A stretch of 55,134 bases of DNA from a virus, in the IMG/VR virus record IMGVR_UViG_3300029787_000055, positions 1 through 55,134 of that record; one strand, 5' to 3'. The notes under the pieces are model-generated. The model saw only the letters and a list, made by a program, of their open reading frames with translations. It was not told the origin of the DNA and did no database searches. A program made the position numbers and the translations under genes. Shown here one piece after another: positions 38,492 through 46,624 of the stretch; position 1 is the stretch's first letter; every line of letters begins with the position of its first letter.

Positions 38492-39280
38492 ATGAATAAA
38501 TCGTCAACAGCTACAAAATCAAATGCTCTTGCTGAAGTGTTTACTTTAGCAGAAGCAAAACAAGGAGACGGGTTATCAAACGTCAGTACAAAAGACGTAA
38601 TGATACCTCGTATCAAACTACTACAAAAAATGAGTCCAGAAGTGGACGACGCAAGTCTACCAGAAGCAAAAGCTGGTATGATTTTTAATACAGCATCGAG
38701 AGAACTTGTTGCTGGAGATAAAGGTATACGTGTTGTACCTTGTGAATTTGTAAGAACTTTTGTTGAATGGGCACCAGAGGGAACAGGTAACAAAGCACCT
38801 GTAAATGTACACCCTGCTAGCTCAAACATTATGGGTCAAACAAAAAAATCTCCAACAGATAATAAGTATTATTTAGACAATGGTAATTATGTTGAAGAAA
38901 CGGCAAACCATATCGTTTTATTATTGAATGATAATAATCACGTAGAGTCTAGAGGTATTCTCACAATGAAATCATCACAGCTTAAAAAGTCTCGTCAATG
39001 GAATTACATGATGATGACAGCTACGATGGAGAATGCTGGTAAAAGAATTAATCCACCCTCGTATGCGTATGTCTATACATTAGGCTCGCAGACAGAAACA
39101 TCAAATCAAAATAAATATTTTGGTTGGACTGTTACTAAAGAGGGGGTCGTGCCATCTACTGACGTTTTCCAAACAGGTGAAAGCTTTGCCTTAGCTTTCC
39201 GTGATGGTGATGTCATAGCCGCTCCAGAAGGAGACGAACCGGCTAAGTTGGCTGCCCCGGAGGGCAAAGAGCACTTTTAG
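38492..39280 (+). CDS. Candidate single-stranded-DNA-binding protein
   Basis: A 262-residue protein with VMIPRIKLLQKMSPEVDDAS, GMIFNTASRELVAGDKGIRV, VPCEFVRTFVEWAPEG and YVYTLGSQTETSNQNKYFGW, and an acidic/hydrophobic C-terminal tail ending KEHF. The tail and place beside primase, helicase and polymerase genes fit an SSB, with beta-rich core. The RIKLLQxxSPEV family is frequently a phage DNA-binding protein as I recall. A recombination annealing protein is an alternative. Confidence 0.6.
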   Translation: MNKSSTATKSNALAEVFTLAEAKQGDGLSNVSTKDVMIPRIKLLQKMSPEVDDASLPEAKAGMIFNTASRELVAGDKGIRVVPCEFVRTFVEWAPEGTGNKAPVNVHPASSNIMGQTKKSPTDNKYYLDNGNYVEETANHIVLLLNDNNHVESRGILTMKSSQLKKSRQWNYMMMTATMENAGKRINPPSYAYVYTLGSQTETSNQNKYFGWTVTKEGVVPSTDVFQTGESFALAFRDGDVIAAPEGDEPAKLAAPEGKEHF

Positions 39281-39283
39281 TCA

Positions 39284-39407
39284 CCCGCCAGGAGATTAAT
39301 ACGGGAACACATTTGATCTCGTAAGGTAGTTTGGATCTGGCGGGGAAGTCCTCCTTTCGACGCCAACCTATCAAACAAATGCGGGGGGTAGACTTATTCT
39401 GCCCTCC
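39284..39407 (+). promoter_or_regulatory. Structured RNA leader before the primase gene
   Basis: The 146-base gap after the SSB gene can fold as several stems. CCCGCCAG (39284-39291) pairs with CTGGCGGG (39337-39344), GAGAT (39292-39296) with ATCTC (39316-39320) inside it, and GGGGGGTAG (39383-39391) with CTGCCCTCC (39399-39407) over a 7-base loop. TTTGG near 39330-39334 could pair with CCAA at 39363-39366. The last stem is ~12 bases before AAAGGAG of the primase. No known RNA family is recognised. Confidence 0.55.
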
Positions 39408-39426
39408 ATTATACTAAAGGAGAAAA

Positions 39427-40929
39427 ATGGAGAAGTTTAAATTAATATTTGAAGGACTACATAGAGCTTATGGAACCTTCAAAGAAGAAGATGAAGATGA
39501 GAAAGGTAAGAAAAAGGGTAAAGCTTACATTATTAAAGCCCCCGTTACAGACGACCTTTGGCAAAATCATCTTTCTGGTAAAGCAAATTTGGGAATTATT
39601 CCTATCCGCGATGATTCTAAGTGTCGTTGGGGTTGCATTGATGTTGATTCGTATACCCTTGATCATAAAGCAATTGTACAAAAATTAAATGATTACAAGA
39701 TACCACTTGTATGCTGCAGATCTAAAAGTGGTGGAGCTCATTTGTTTTTGTTTCTTAAAGATTTTGTTGAAGCAAAAAAGTTACGTAATAAATTGGTGGA
39801 GTTAGCAGGTGAACTTGGATATGCAGACTGTGAAGTCTTTCCTAAACAAATTGAAATTCGTGCTGATAGAGGTGATACCGGGAATTTTCTTAATCTACCT
39901 TACTTTAATGGTAGCGATTCTTTTCGTTATGCTTTGGATGATAATGGCAACAGCTGCACTTTGGATGAGTTCTATACTCTCGTGGAACAGAAAGCGGTTG
40001 ATCCGAAAAACATTGGAAAAATTAAAGTCATTAGAAACAATGAAAAAAAATTAGAAGAAGGACCACCTTGTTTAGAAACATTAATGAACATGGGTATACC
40101 AGAAGGAGGCAGAGATAACGCCTTGTATCAATTTGCTGTTTATTCAAAGAAAGCTTATCCGGATAGTTGGAAAGATAAAGTAAATGAATTTAATTCAAAA
40201 CATATGGACAGACCTCTTGGCTTTGCACAAGTTGAGAAGACTATTAAACAACATGAAAAAACAGATTACAAATATAAATGTAAAGATCAACCAATGTGTG
40301 CAGTATGTAATGCACCACTTTGTAAAGCTAGAAAATTTGGTATTGGTGATGATTATGACATACTTATTTCTGATCTTACTAAATTAGAATCTGATGAATC
40401 AATGTGGTTTTTAAATGTAGATGGTAAGAGAATGTCCTTATCAACAGAACAATTATTTGATCAACAAAAATTTAGAAGAGCCTGTATGGATTATCTAACT
40501 ATACTTCCAATGGCAATGAAAGCTAATGATTGGACCATAAAAGTTAGAACTTTATTAGAAAATGCAGAGATAATACCTGCTAAAGATCACTTCGATACTA
40601 CAACTTTTGGTAAGTTTGATGAACACTTTAATACATTCTTGTTTGAGCAGGGAGCAGGATTAGAGATGGAAGAAATAATAACAGGGAAATGTTACACCAA
40701 GGATAATAAAACATTTTTTAAGATGGTACATTTAGAAGATTATTTAAAAAAGAAAAGATTTACAGAAATGAAAACCATGCAAATAGTACAAAGAATTAGA
40801 GACATGGGAGGAGGATCAGACTCCGTAAAAATATTAGGCAAAACTGAAAGACTTTGGTTTGTTCCAGAAATAATAAGAGATGTAAGACCTTTAAGAACAC
40901 CTAACGTATCAAATGCAGAGCCTTTTTAA
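39427..40929 (+). CDS. Archaeo-eukaryotic-type primase (PrimPol-like)
   Basis: A 500-residue primase. The catalytic AEP core includes NLGIIPIRDDSKCRWGCIDV with Asp72 and Asp74 of CIDVDS, and His105 in SKSGGAHLFLF; KQIEIRADRGDTGNFLNLPY follows. This resembles the primase domain of TOTE-type conflict proteins. A cysteine group near residue 280 (KCKDQPMCAVCNAPLCK) could bind zinc or an Fe-S cluster, as in PriL/PriCT. It would start DNA synthesis for the polymerase downstream. The ATG at 39427 follows AAAGGAG. Confidence 0.82.
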   Translation: MEKFKLIFEGLHRAYGTFKEEDEDEKGKKKGKAYIIKAPVTDDLWQNHLSGKANLGIIPIRDDSKCRWGCIDVDSYTLDHKAIVQKLNDYKIPLVCCRSKSGGAHLFLFLKDFVEAKKLRNKLVELAGELGYADCEVFPKQIEIRADRGDTGNFLNLPYFNGSDSFRYALDDNGNSCTLDEFYTLVEQKAVDPKNIGKIKVIRNNEKKLEEGPPCLETLMNMGIPEGGRDNALYQFAVYSKKAYPDSWKDKVNEFNSKHMDRPLGFAQVEKTIKQHEKTDYKYKCKDQPMCAVCNAPLCKARKFGIGDDYDILISDLTKLESDESMWFLNVDGKRMSLSTEQLFDQQKFRRACMDYLTILPMAMKANDWTIKVRTLLENAEIIPAKDHFDTTTFGKFDEHFNTFLFEQGAGLEMEEIITGKCYTKDNKTFFKMVHLEDYLKKKRFTEMKTMQIVQRIRDMGGGSDSVKILGKTERLWFVPEIIRDVRPLRTPNVSNAEPF

Positions 40930-42559
40930 AAATTTTCCGTTAGATATACAAAAGACTTCTAAAGAAGAAGTTAAAAGTTATTTTGAAAATAAAACTACAA
41001 CTATTTTCGGACCACCAGGCACAGGTAAGACACACACTTTACTTGGCATAGTAGAAAAACATTTAGAACAAGGTTATAGTCCAAGTGAAATTGGTTACTT
41101 TGCTTACACAAAGAAAGCAGCACTTGAGTCAATTGATAGAGCTACTTCTAAGTTTGAATATGAAGAAAAAGATTTTGAATGGTTTAGAACATTACACAGT
41201 ATGGCTTTCAAACAATTAAATTTAAGCACACAAAGTGTAATGAAAGATCGACATTACAAACAATTAGGACAACTTTTACAAATAAAAGAATTTTTAAATT
41301 CTAATTCACAGATAGAAGAAAGTGGACAGAGTATGCAAAAAAATCCTTTCATGCGTATCATTGAGCTTGCACGTAACAATATGATAAATATTAATGTGCA
41401 ATGGCAACGATCCTCTGAACATGTGCAAGGGGGACTCTTAGAGTTAGAAAGAATTTATGATACATATTTATCTTACAAAGAAGAGAATGACTTATATGAT
41501 TTTAATGACATGTTATTGTATTTAGTCAATGAGGGATCTGTTCCCTCATTGCCAGTCATCATTATAGATGAGGCTCAAGATTTAAGTATGCTCCAATGGT
41601 GGGCTGTAATCCTTCTAGCTAAGAAGGCAAAACATATTTACATAGCTGGCGACGATGATCAAGCAATATTTAAATGGGCAGGAGCTAGACCCGATTTATT
41701 AATAAGAACACCTGGAGAGAAAAAAGTTTTAAATCAATCATTTAGAGTTCCCCAAAGAGTGTTTGAAGTTGCTGATTATGTTTCAAATAAAATAAAAGAT
41801 AGAGTATCAAAAGATTGGAAACCATCTAATTCCGAGGGAGACGTAGTGCATTATCCATCAATTGAATATGTTCCTTTTGATAAAGATGGTGAGTATTATG
41901 TTTTAGCAAGAACAAAACATGTTTTAAAAAAGTGTGAAGATTATTTTAAGAGAGAAGGAATTATATATAGTAGGTATGGCAGACACAAATCTATTTCAGA
42001 AAAAGTTTTATATGCAATAAACTCATGGCATAAATTACAATCGGGTGAAACAATATCTTTAGGAGGTGCAAAGAACTTATATAATTATATTTCTTCTGGA
42101 CCAGAGTATATTCAAAAAGGATATAAGACTTGGGACAAAGCATTAGAAGATGATATTATGGTTAATTATCAAAACTTATATGAAAATCACGGACTTCGTG
42201 TGCCTTTAAATTTATTGTGGCATGAAGCCTTAAACAAGATAAATGAAGATGTTGCGCTCTATGTTAGAAAGGTTGAGAGAAGAAATCAAGATATAAATGC
42301 AATGCCTAAGATAAAAATACTTACAATTCATGGATCGAAAGGTGGCGAAGCAGACAATGTTGTGCTATTATCTGAGCTATCACCAAAATCATATAGTAGT
42401 TTACTAAAAAATGGAGATGATGAGAGAAGAGTTTTTTATACAGGGATTACAAGAACAAAGAAAAATTTATTTTTGGTTAGATCCTCAAGTGATTATGAGT
42501 ATTCAGAAATGTTTTTAAGACAAAATTATAGACAAAATAGGTTATGGAATGCCAACTGA
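40913..42559 (+). CDS. UvrD/Rep-like SF1 helicase
   Basis: A 548-residue SF1A helicase. Walker A is GPPGTGKT at residues 33-40, motif II is IIIDEAQD near 217-223, and AGDDDQAIFKWAGAR is motif III. FRVPQRVFEVADYVS is motif IV-like, KILTIHGSKGGEADNVVLL motif V, and RRVFYTGITRTKKNL motif VI. The enzyme is shorter than UvrD, closest to Dda/UvrD-type phage helicases. It overlaps the primase end by 17 bases. Likely the replication-fork or recombination helicase. Confidence 0.88.
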   Translation: MQSLFKNFPLDIQKTSKEEVKSYFENKTTTIFGPPGTGKTHTLLGIVEKHLEQGYSPSEIGYFAYTKKAALESIDRATSKFEYEEKDFEWFRTLHSMAFKQLNLSTQSVMKDRHYKQLGQLLQIKEFLNSNSQIEESGQSMQKNPFMRIIELARNNMININVQWQRSSEHVQGGLLELERIYDTYLSYKEENDLYDFNDMLLYLVNEGSVPSLPVIIIDEAQDLSMLQWWAVILLAKKAKHIYIAGDDDQAIFKWAGARPDLLIRTPGEKKVLNQSFRVPQRVFEVADYVSNKIKDRVSKDWKPSNSEGDVVHYPSIEYVPFDKDGEYYVLARTKHVLKKCEDYFKREGIIYSRYGRHKSISEKVLYAINSWHKLQSGETISLGGAKNLYNYISSGPEYIQKGYKTWDKALEDDIMVNYQNLYENHGLRVPLNLLWHEALNKINEDVALYVRKVERRNQDINAMPKIKILTIHGSKGGEADNVVLLSELSPKSYSSLLKNGDDERRVFYTGITRTKKNLFLVRSSSDYEYSEMFLRQNYRQNRLWNAN

Positions 42560-43424
42560 AAGAAGTAAAAAATACCCTGGTGATTTAAATATCATAAGTT
42601 TAGGAGCAGGTGTACAGTCGTCAATGATGGCTCTTGCTTTTAGTAGAGGTGAATTTAAAGTTAAACCAGGAGGATCGGGTAAAATAGATTTTGCTATCTT
42701 TGCAGATACACAAAACGAAGGTGATGGTACGTATGCATGGTTAGATTATTTAGAAAAACAATTAAGTTTTCCAGTGATTCGGGTGACATGGGGCAATCTT
42801 CAAGAAGATGTAGAAAATTATATAGACAACGGTGTCTACAAAAGAGGAGCATCAATACCTTTTTTCTTGGTAGGTATGGATGGTAAGAAGGGTATAGCGA
42901 ACCGAAGATGTACTTCTACATATAAAATAGAACAGATAGAACAAGGAATAAGGCGTGAATATGGCTTAAAAAAGGGACAAAGATGGCCAAAAGGTATGGT
43001 TGTAAATCAATATTTAGGAATATCTTACGATGAAATATTTAGAATGAAAACGTTTGAGAAAGCATCTTATAGATTTCATTATCCATTAGTAGAACAAAAG
43101 ATAACTAGAATGGATTGTTTTAAATGGATGCAGGAAAGACAATATCCTAAACCATCAAAGAGTGCTTGTGTGTATTGTCCTTATCATGACAACAAGTTTT
43201 GGAAAGAAATGAGAGATGAAAGACCTAAAGAATGGAAACAGTGTGTAGACTTTGACAAAAAAGTTAGAACAGCTGGTCCTGCCTTAGGTTTATCAAGAGC
43301 AAAAGAACTTTACATACATTCGTCTAGAGTTCCTTTGGATAAAGTAGACTTAGACAAAGGGTCTGATCAACCAAGTTTGTTTGGTGATATGGCTGACGAG
43401 TGCGAAGGGATGTGTGGAGTTTGA
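42549..43424 (+). CDS. PAPS-reductase-like ATP pyrophosphatase
   Basis: A 291-residue protein of the adenine nucleotide alpha-hydrolase fold. The PP-loop is SLGAGVQSS (residues 17-25); DTQNEGDG and NRRCTSTYKIEQIE (Cys121) follow, and Cys207-x2-Cys210 in KSACVYCPYHD plus a C-terminal CEGMC could hold an Fe-S cluster. Such proteins recur in phages, and related enzymes (DndC, TtcA-like, QueC) modify DNA or tRNA. Sulfate assimilation is unlikely in this context because it sits between helicase and DNA polymerase with overlaps on both sides. The true substrate is unknown. Confidence 0.72.
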   Translation: MPTERSKKYPGDLNIISLGAGVQSSMMALAFSRGEFKVKPGGSGKIDFAIFADTQNEGDGTYAWLDYLEKQLSFPVIRVTWGNLQEDVENYIDNGVYKRGASIPFFLVGMDGKKGIANRRCTSTYKIEQIEQGIRREYGLKKGQRWPKGMVVNQYLGISYDEIFRMKTFEKASYRFHYPLVEQKITRMDCFKWMQERQYPKPSKSACVYCPYHDNKFWKEMRDERPKEWKQCVDFDKKVRTAGPALGLSRAKELYIHSSRVPLDKVDLDKGSDQPSLFGDMADECEGMCGV

Positions 43425-45301
43425 CAGATATAGAATGGGTACCTCCTAGTGAGATACCAGAACTTGTTTACGAAGCGGACGTAGTTGCAATAGATTTAGA
43501 AACTTACGACCCAGAAATAAAAACAAAAGGCCCTGGTTGGGCTACAAATAATGGAAAGGTAATAGGAGTAGCAATAGCTGCTAATGGATGGAAAGGTTAT
43601 TTTCCTGTAGGACATGAAGTCGGTCCGAATATAGATGAAAAAATATTTAAAAGAAATTTTAAAAAGATTTTAGATAAAGATAATATAAAAGTTTTTCATA
43701 ATGCTATGTATGATGTTGGTTGGTTAAGACAATGGGGTATGGAAGTTAAAGGAGGTATTGTTGATACAATGATAGCTTCACCTTTGATAGATGAAAATAG
43801 ACTTCGTTATTCTTTAAATGAATTAGCCAAAGATTATTTAAAAGAAAAAAAATATGAGTCAGGTTTATATGAAGCCGCAGCTCAGTGGGGAACAGATGCA
43901 AAAGGTGAGATGCATAAATTACCCGCTATGGTTGTTGGACCTTACGCAGAGAAAGATGCGGACTTAACTTTAAAACTTTGGGACATATTTAAAAGACAAC
44001 TTGTTGAAGATGAGCTTCAACAGGTTTTTGAATTAGAATCAAAACTGTTTCCAGTTTTATTTGAGATGAAATCAAAAGGAGTTAGAGTTGACCTCGATAG
44101 AGCAGAAAGTATTAAAAAAGATTTTAAGAATACAGAAAAGAAGATTTTGGATAGAATATTACAAGACACAGGCGTTGCAGTTGACATTTGGGCTGCAGCA
44201 AGTGTTGCCAAAGCCTTTGACTCTCTTAAAATACCTTACGAAAGAACGGCAAAAAGCAAACAACCAAAGTTTGACAAAGGGTTTTTATCTAGTCATGATT
44301 CGGAATTGGCCAAGATGGTCGTCGAAGCAAGAGAAATCAACAAAGCAAGAACCACATTTATAGATACAATATTAAAACATTCTCATAATGGTAGAATACA
44401 CGCAGAGATACACCAGTTAAGAGGGGACAAAGGAGGAACTGTATCGGGTAGATTAAGTATGTCTAACCCTAATTTACAACAGATACCTGCTAGACATCCT
44501 ACAATTGGTCCTGCAATAAGAAGTTTGTTTATACCTGAGCAAGGAGATAAGTGGGGATCGTTTGATTACAGTCAACAGGAGCCAAGATTAATGGCACATT
44601 TTGCTGTAAAACACGGTTTACCAGGCGCTAAAGAGGTAGCAGATGCCTATATTGAGGATCCTACGACTGATTTTCATCAAAAAATTGCTGATATGGCAGG
44701 TGTAGAGCGTAAAAAAGCTAAGACAATTAATCTAGGACTAGCTTATGGCATGGGTCAGGGGAAGTTAGCTAGAGAGCTAGGTATACCCGAGCATAAAGCT
44801 ATGCATTTTTTTAAAGAATATCACGCTAGTGTTCCTTTTATAAAACAATTAAAAGATATGGCCACACAACAGGCTAGTAGAAGAGGAGATAGCAAAGGTT
44901 TTGTTAGAACACTCATGCATAGAAAATGTCGTTTTAATTTATGGGAGCCGGATACTCCTTTTAAAAAAAGAGTACCAGGAGAAGTTATTCCTTTTGTTCA
45001 ACCCTTACCAAAACAAAGAGCAGAAGAAGAATATGGACCTGCTATAAGAAGATCATTTACATATACAGCTTTTAATAAATTGATTCAGGGATCAGCGGCA
45101 GATCAAACTAAACAAGCTATGGTGGATCTGTATGAAGAAGGTATATTACCATTAATACAAATACATGATGAGATAGCAGTATCTGTTTCTGATGATAAAA
45201 CAAAAAAGAAAGTGGTAGAGATTATGGAGAACTGTTGCAAATTATATGTTCCTAGTAAAGTTGATGCAGAATTAGGTAATAGTTGGGGAGATTCCATGTG
45301 A
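43421..45301 (+). CDS. DNA polymerase, family A
   Basis: A family A replicative polymerase with proofreading. 3'-5' exonuclease motifs: DLE (residues 25-27), HNAMYDVG (Asp98) and YAEKDAD (Tyr175, Asp179). Polymerase motif A is DYSQQEPRL (Asp382), motif B KAKTINLGLAYGMGQ, motif C HDE (Asp583). Leu438 occupies the place of E. coli Phe762. The start is uncertain: TTG 43421 overlaps the previous stop (TTGA) with AAGGGA ten bases upstream; GTG 43400 would add seven residues but has no ribosome site. About 626 residues. Confidence 0.92.
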   Translation: MTDIEWVPPSEIPELVYEADVVAIDLETYDPEIKTKGPGWATNNGKVIGVAIAANGWKGYFPVGHEVGPNIDEKIFKRNFKKILDKDNIKVFHNAMYDVGWLRQWGMEVKGGIVDTMIASPLIDENRLRYSLNELAKDYLKEKKYESGLYEAAAQWGTDAKGEMHKLPAMVVGPYAEKDADLTLKLWDIFKRQLVEDELQQVFELESKLFPVLFEMKSKGVRVDLDRAESIKKDFKNTEKKILDRILQDTGVAVDIWAAASVAKAFDSLKIPYERTAKSKQPKFDKGFLSSHDSELAKMVVEAREINKARTTFIDTILKHSHNGRIHAEIHQLRGDKGGTVSGRLSMSNPNLQQIPARHPTIGPAIRSLFIPEQGDKWGSFDYSQQEPRLMAHFAVKHGLPGAKEVADAYIEDPTTDFHQKIADMAGVERKKAKTINLGLAYGMGQGKLARELGIPEHKAMHFFKEYHASVPFIKQLKDMATQQASRRGDSKGFVRTLMHRKCRFNLWEPDTPFKKRVPGEVIPFVQPLPKQRAEEEYGPAIRRSFTYTAFNKLIQGSAADQTKQAMVDLYEEGILPLIQIHDEIAVSVSDDKTKKKVVEIMENCCKLYVPSKVDAELGNSWGDSM

Positions 45302-45957
45302 GTGTTTCTATATCTAAAATATTACAAGTATTAGATAATCCAGAATCATTACAAAAATGGCGAGATAGAGTAGGTCATGAAGAGGCAGAAAGAATAAGTA
45401 AAAGATCTGCTAGCATTGGAACTGCTATGCACAAGTTTTTAGAACATTGGATCGGTGATGATAAAGATTGTGTGGATCTTACTGAAGAAGGCGTTCTTGG
45501 TAGAAAGATGGCACAAAAAATTTATGATGAATATATAAATCATAAACTAGAAGATTGTTGGCACATGGAATCTAAACTAAAGTTTGGAGATCATTATCAT
45601 GGTAGATTAGATTTAGCAGGCATCTACTATCATCAACCTGTTGTGATAGATTTTAAACAAGCAAACAAACCAAAAAGAAAAGAATGGTGTTGGAAGTATA
45701 TGTGTCAGTTAGCTGCTTATGTGTTAGCACATAATATGACCTTTCCTAATAAACCAAAAATAAAAAAAGGAATTGTATTAATGTGTGCACAAAATTTACA
45801 AGTACAAAAGTTTGAATTAGAAGGGAAAGAATTAATTAAAGCTTGGAATCATTTTAAAAGTGCGATACGATTCTGTAAAGATAATGACATCTATGAAGTA
45901 AAACCAGAACATTTTGATAAGATAAATATATTTAGGAGTAAATTAGGATTGAGATGA
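45298..45957 (+). CDS. RecB/Cas4-type exonuclease
   Basis: A 219-residue PD-(D/E)XK exonuclease. Motifs in order: GTAMH (residues 41-45), Glu91, GRLD (Asp105), Asp118-Phe-Lys120 in VVIDFKQAN, and QLAAY (Gln137, Tyr141). That is the full RecB-nuclease/Cas4 series. The GTG at 45298 overlaps the polymerase stop codon (GTGA) and has GGGGAG seven bases upstream, so it is preferred over a TTG at 45283. It probably processes DNA ends in replication or recombination, or removes host DNA. Fe-S Cys of true Cas4 are not evident. Confidence 0.85.
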   Translation: MSVSISKILQVLDNPESLQKWRDRVGHEEAERISKRSASIGTAMHKFLEHWIGDDKDCVDLTEEGVLGRKMAQKIYDEYINHKLEDCWHMESKLKFGDHYHGRLDLAGIYYHQPVVIDFKQANKPKRKEWCWKYMCQLAAYVLAHNMTFPNKPKIKKGIVLMCAQNLQVQKFELEGKELIKAWNHFKSAIRFCKDNDIYEVKPEHFDKINIFRSKLGLR

Positions 45958-46181
45958 TTAAAGTTTGGCTGTTAGTAATACTTTTTACTTCACCAGATTT
46001 GCCAAGTATTAGACATATGGCTGAATTAACATTTGGTGAACAAGATTGTTTGGCTAAAAAAGAATTAAGAGGATTTTTTGTAGAAGATTTTGCCATGAGA
46101 CAGGGACACACAATATTTAGTTATGATATGCATTGCATAGAAACAGATATGTTTAAACAAGTACCTAAAGAAAATACTTAA
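45954..46181 (+). CDS. Small exported or membrane-anchored protein (75 aa)
   Basis: A 75-residue protein starting MIKVWLLVILFTSPDLPSIR, with a short hydrophobic N-terminus that could be a signal peptide or anchor, then a mature part with two Cys (EQDCLAKKE, DMHCIE). ATGA coupling to the exonuclease. I recall small proteins of this look from marine phages. It is the last gene of the plus-strand operon; function unknown. Confidence 0.55.
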   Translation: MIKVWLLVILFTSPDLPSIRHMAELTFGEQDCLAKKELRGFFVEDFAMRQGHTIFSYDMHCIETDMFKQVPKENT

Positions 46182-46255
46182 AAATTACCAATACTATAAA
46201 TACAGAGAAGTCCAAGGGCTATTGAGACCCATATAGCGTAGTATAGAGGTCTCAT
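46178..46255 (-). CDS. Tiny TM peptide (25 aa)
   Basis: A 26-codon minus-strand frame, MRPLYYAIWVSIALGLLCIY then SIGNF, a single span. It starts four bases after the stop of 46260-46409, and its end overlaps the end of the plus-strand operon by 4 bases. No clear ribosome site, so confidence is modest. I recall RPxYYAxW small peptides in marine phages. Confidence 0.35.
   Translation of the reverse strand: MRPLYYAIWVSIALGLLCIYSIGNF
46223..46254 (+). terminator. Candidate terminator of the replication operon
   Basis: TGAGACC and GGTCTCA form a 7-bp stem with possible ATA/TAT extension in the loop, followed by TAGGATTATTTTTT. It lies 40 bases after the last plus-strand stop, between converging operons. 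The T run starts ~8 bases after the stem, so efficiency is uncertain. It lies within the minus-strand peptide frame. Confidence 0.42.
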
Positions 46256-46259
46256 AGGA

Positions 46260-46409
46260 TTATTTTTTCTTCATTTTTTTGCCACCATAACCGTCTTTAG
46301 CGGCCATAGTCATCATTTTTTTGCCATTTTTCTTGGCCATCATGGTGTTTCCACCACCCATTCTTTTTTTCATAGTTTTTTTAGAACCATTCTTATTATG
46401 ATGTCTCAT
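46260..46409 (-). CDS. Small Lys/Met/Gly protein (49 aa)
   Basis: A 50-codon frame with an ATGA junction to 46406-46624. The product MRHHNKNGSKKTMKKRMGGG continues with MMAKKNGKKMMTMAAKDGYG and ends in Lys. Its composition and MGGG element recall 22446-22679. It may be a nucleic-acid-binding or virion peptide (inference). Confidence 0.5.
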   Translation of the reverse strand: MRHHNKNGSKKTMKKRMGGGNTMMAKKNGKKMMTMAAKDGYGGKKMKKK

Positions 46410-46624
46410 CTTGCTATCCTCTCTAATTGTTGGTTAATGTTCTTAACCTCAGTTTCGATGACAGCAATTCTTGTTTCTATTTTAGTAAATAACATTAACG
46501 CTGTCTCCATACGATCAAGGTCTTTTTCCATGGCCGTAACTCTTTGACTTGTCATACCCCAGGTAACACCCATAGCAAATAATATGCCAACAAGCCATAC
46601 ACTATCTTTGAAAGTAAAACTCAT
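46406..46624 (-). CDS. Membrane-anchored coiled-coil protein, XhlA-like
   Basis: A 72-residue protein: one N-terminal span (FKDSVWLVGILFAMGVTWGM) and a C-terminal coiled coil (KIETRIAVIETEVKNINQQL). The layout resembles XhlA-type lysis accessory proteins but reversed (anchor first). It follows the 331-residue virion gene by an ATGA overlap. A part in entry or lysis is possible. Confidence 0.5.
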   Translation of the reverse strand: MSFTFKDSVWLVGILFAMGVTWGMTSQRVTAMEKDLDRMETALMLFTKIETRIAVIETEVKNINQQLERIAR

